Below are positions 63,760 through 64,000 of a DNA stretch of 64,000 bases, piece by piece. Both the position numbers and the translations under genes were made by a program. The notes under the pieces are model-generated. The model did no database searches. It was not told where the DNA came from and worked only from the letters and a program-made list of their open reading frames with translations. The stretch's first letter is position 1; each line of letters starts with the position of its first letter. The DNA comes from Orthonyx spaldingii (lineage: Eukaryota > Chordata > Aves > Passeriformes > Orthonychidae), in contig VZTJ01005309.1 of NCBI GenBank assembly GCA_013397795.1, positions 310,001-374,000 on the forward strand, given 5' to 3'.

Positions 63760-64000
63760 AAACCCCTGCACACCCTCAGAGCTCGGCTTTTTGTGACTTA
63801 CCTTCAAATTTAATAAATCTGGAATAATAGTTGCAAAAAACCCTCCCTGCTTCTTTGCCGTTGGGAACTGCCCCATTAACAACTTGTTACTGTTAAAGTT
63901 GCCTTGGATGAGGGCGAGCTTGTTCGAGCCGTTACTAAGGAGACCAGGATTTGCATATCCTGGAGCTGCAAAGGTCTAAAGTAAAAGAGCCGAACACAGA
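63760..64000 (+). repeat. 241-bp exact copy of part of the nested LTR, cut by the window end
   Basis: Identical at every base to 62020-62260, offset 1740, starting abruptly inside the TATA-like box and containing the AATAAA (63812-63817). It is either the same locus assembled twice or another very young copy of the same LTR family. Two identical single-N joins in this window favour the first. Confidence 0.93.

Noticed and set aside
1..64000. CRISPR arrays, operons, bacterial-type genes or tRNA genes
   Set aside because: No regularly spaced direct repeats with unique spacers, no closely packed frames and no tRNA-like cloverleaf boxes were seen; the sequence is vertebrate in character.

Overview
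This window looks like non-coding nuclear DNA of a bird, taken from a draft assembly. The evidence is AT-rich sequence with no long open frames, several degraded CR1 LINE fragments carrying the terminal ATTCTGTG-type octamers that mark avian CR1, endogenous-retrovirus LTRs of avian type, microsatellites, two long N gaps and two single-N joins. CR1 plus these LTR types points to Aves; I cannot name the order or species from this alone. I found no protein-coding gene, exon, tRNA, rRNA or CRISPR array that I can support. The longest stop-free frames are about what an AT-rich 64 kb stretch gives by chance, lie inside transposon relics, or run through N gaps or microsatellites.

Layout, left to right: unidentified sequence (1-2984); a 5'-truncated CR1 with remnants of the end of the reverse-transcriptase ORF (2985-3876); unidentified sequence; a long LTR with an internal assembly gap and a 5-bp target duplication (5205-6653); unidentified sequence with a short CR1 tail (12343-12510); a GAAG microsatellite (14484-14543) followed by a G-quadruplex-prone tract; a pentanucleotide array whose unit changes from CCTTT to CCTTG to CCTTC across a gap (16891-17650); about 14 kb of unidentified sequence; a short CR1 tail (31776-31876); a CTCCT microsatellite and a 205-bp exact duplication around a single N at 32252; about 12.6 kb unidentified; an internally deleted CR1 keeping endonuclease-region and 3'-end pieces (45130-46625); about 10 kb unidentified; a complete solo LTR with perfect 5-bp target duplications (56481-57055); unidentified sequence with a GC-rich block near 59.1-59.45 kb; an older LTR interrupted by a younger one (60997-62558); two minus-strand CR1 tails; and finally a single N followed by 241 bp identical to part of the nested LTR.

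There is no operon or pathway. The history is one of successive retroelement insertions and decay. The strongest observations are about genome structure: the nested LTR pair with inferred target duplications, the shifting-unit pentanucleotide array, the CR1 that lost its reverse-transcriptase core, and two single-N joins that both look like unmerged contig overlaps, meaning part of the apparent duplication is probably not real DNA. I found no sign of a new molecular system.
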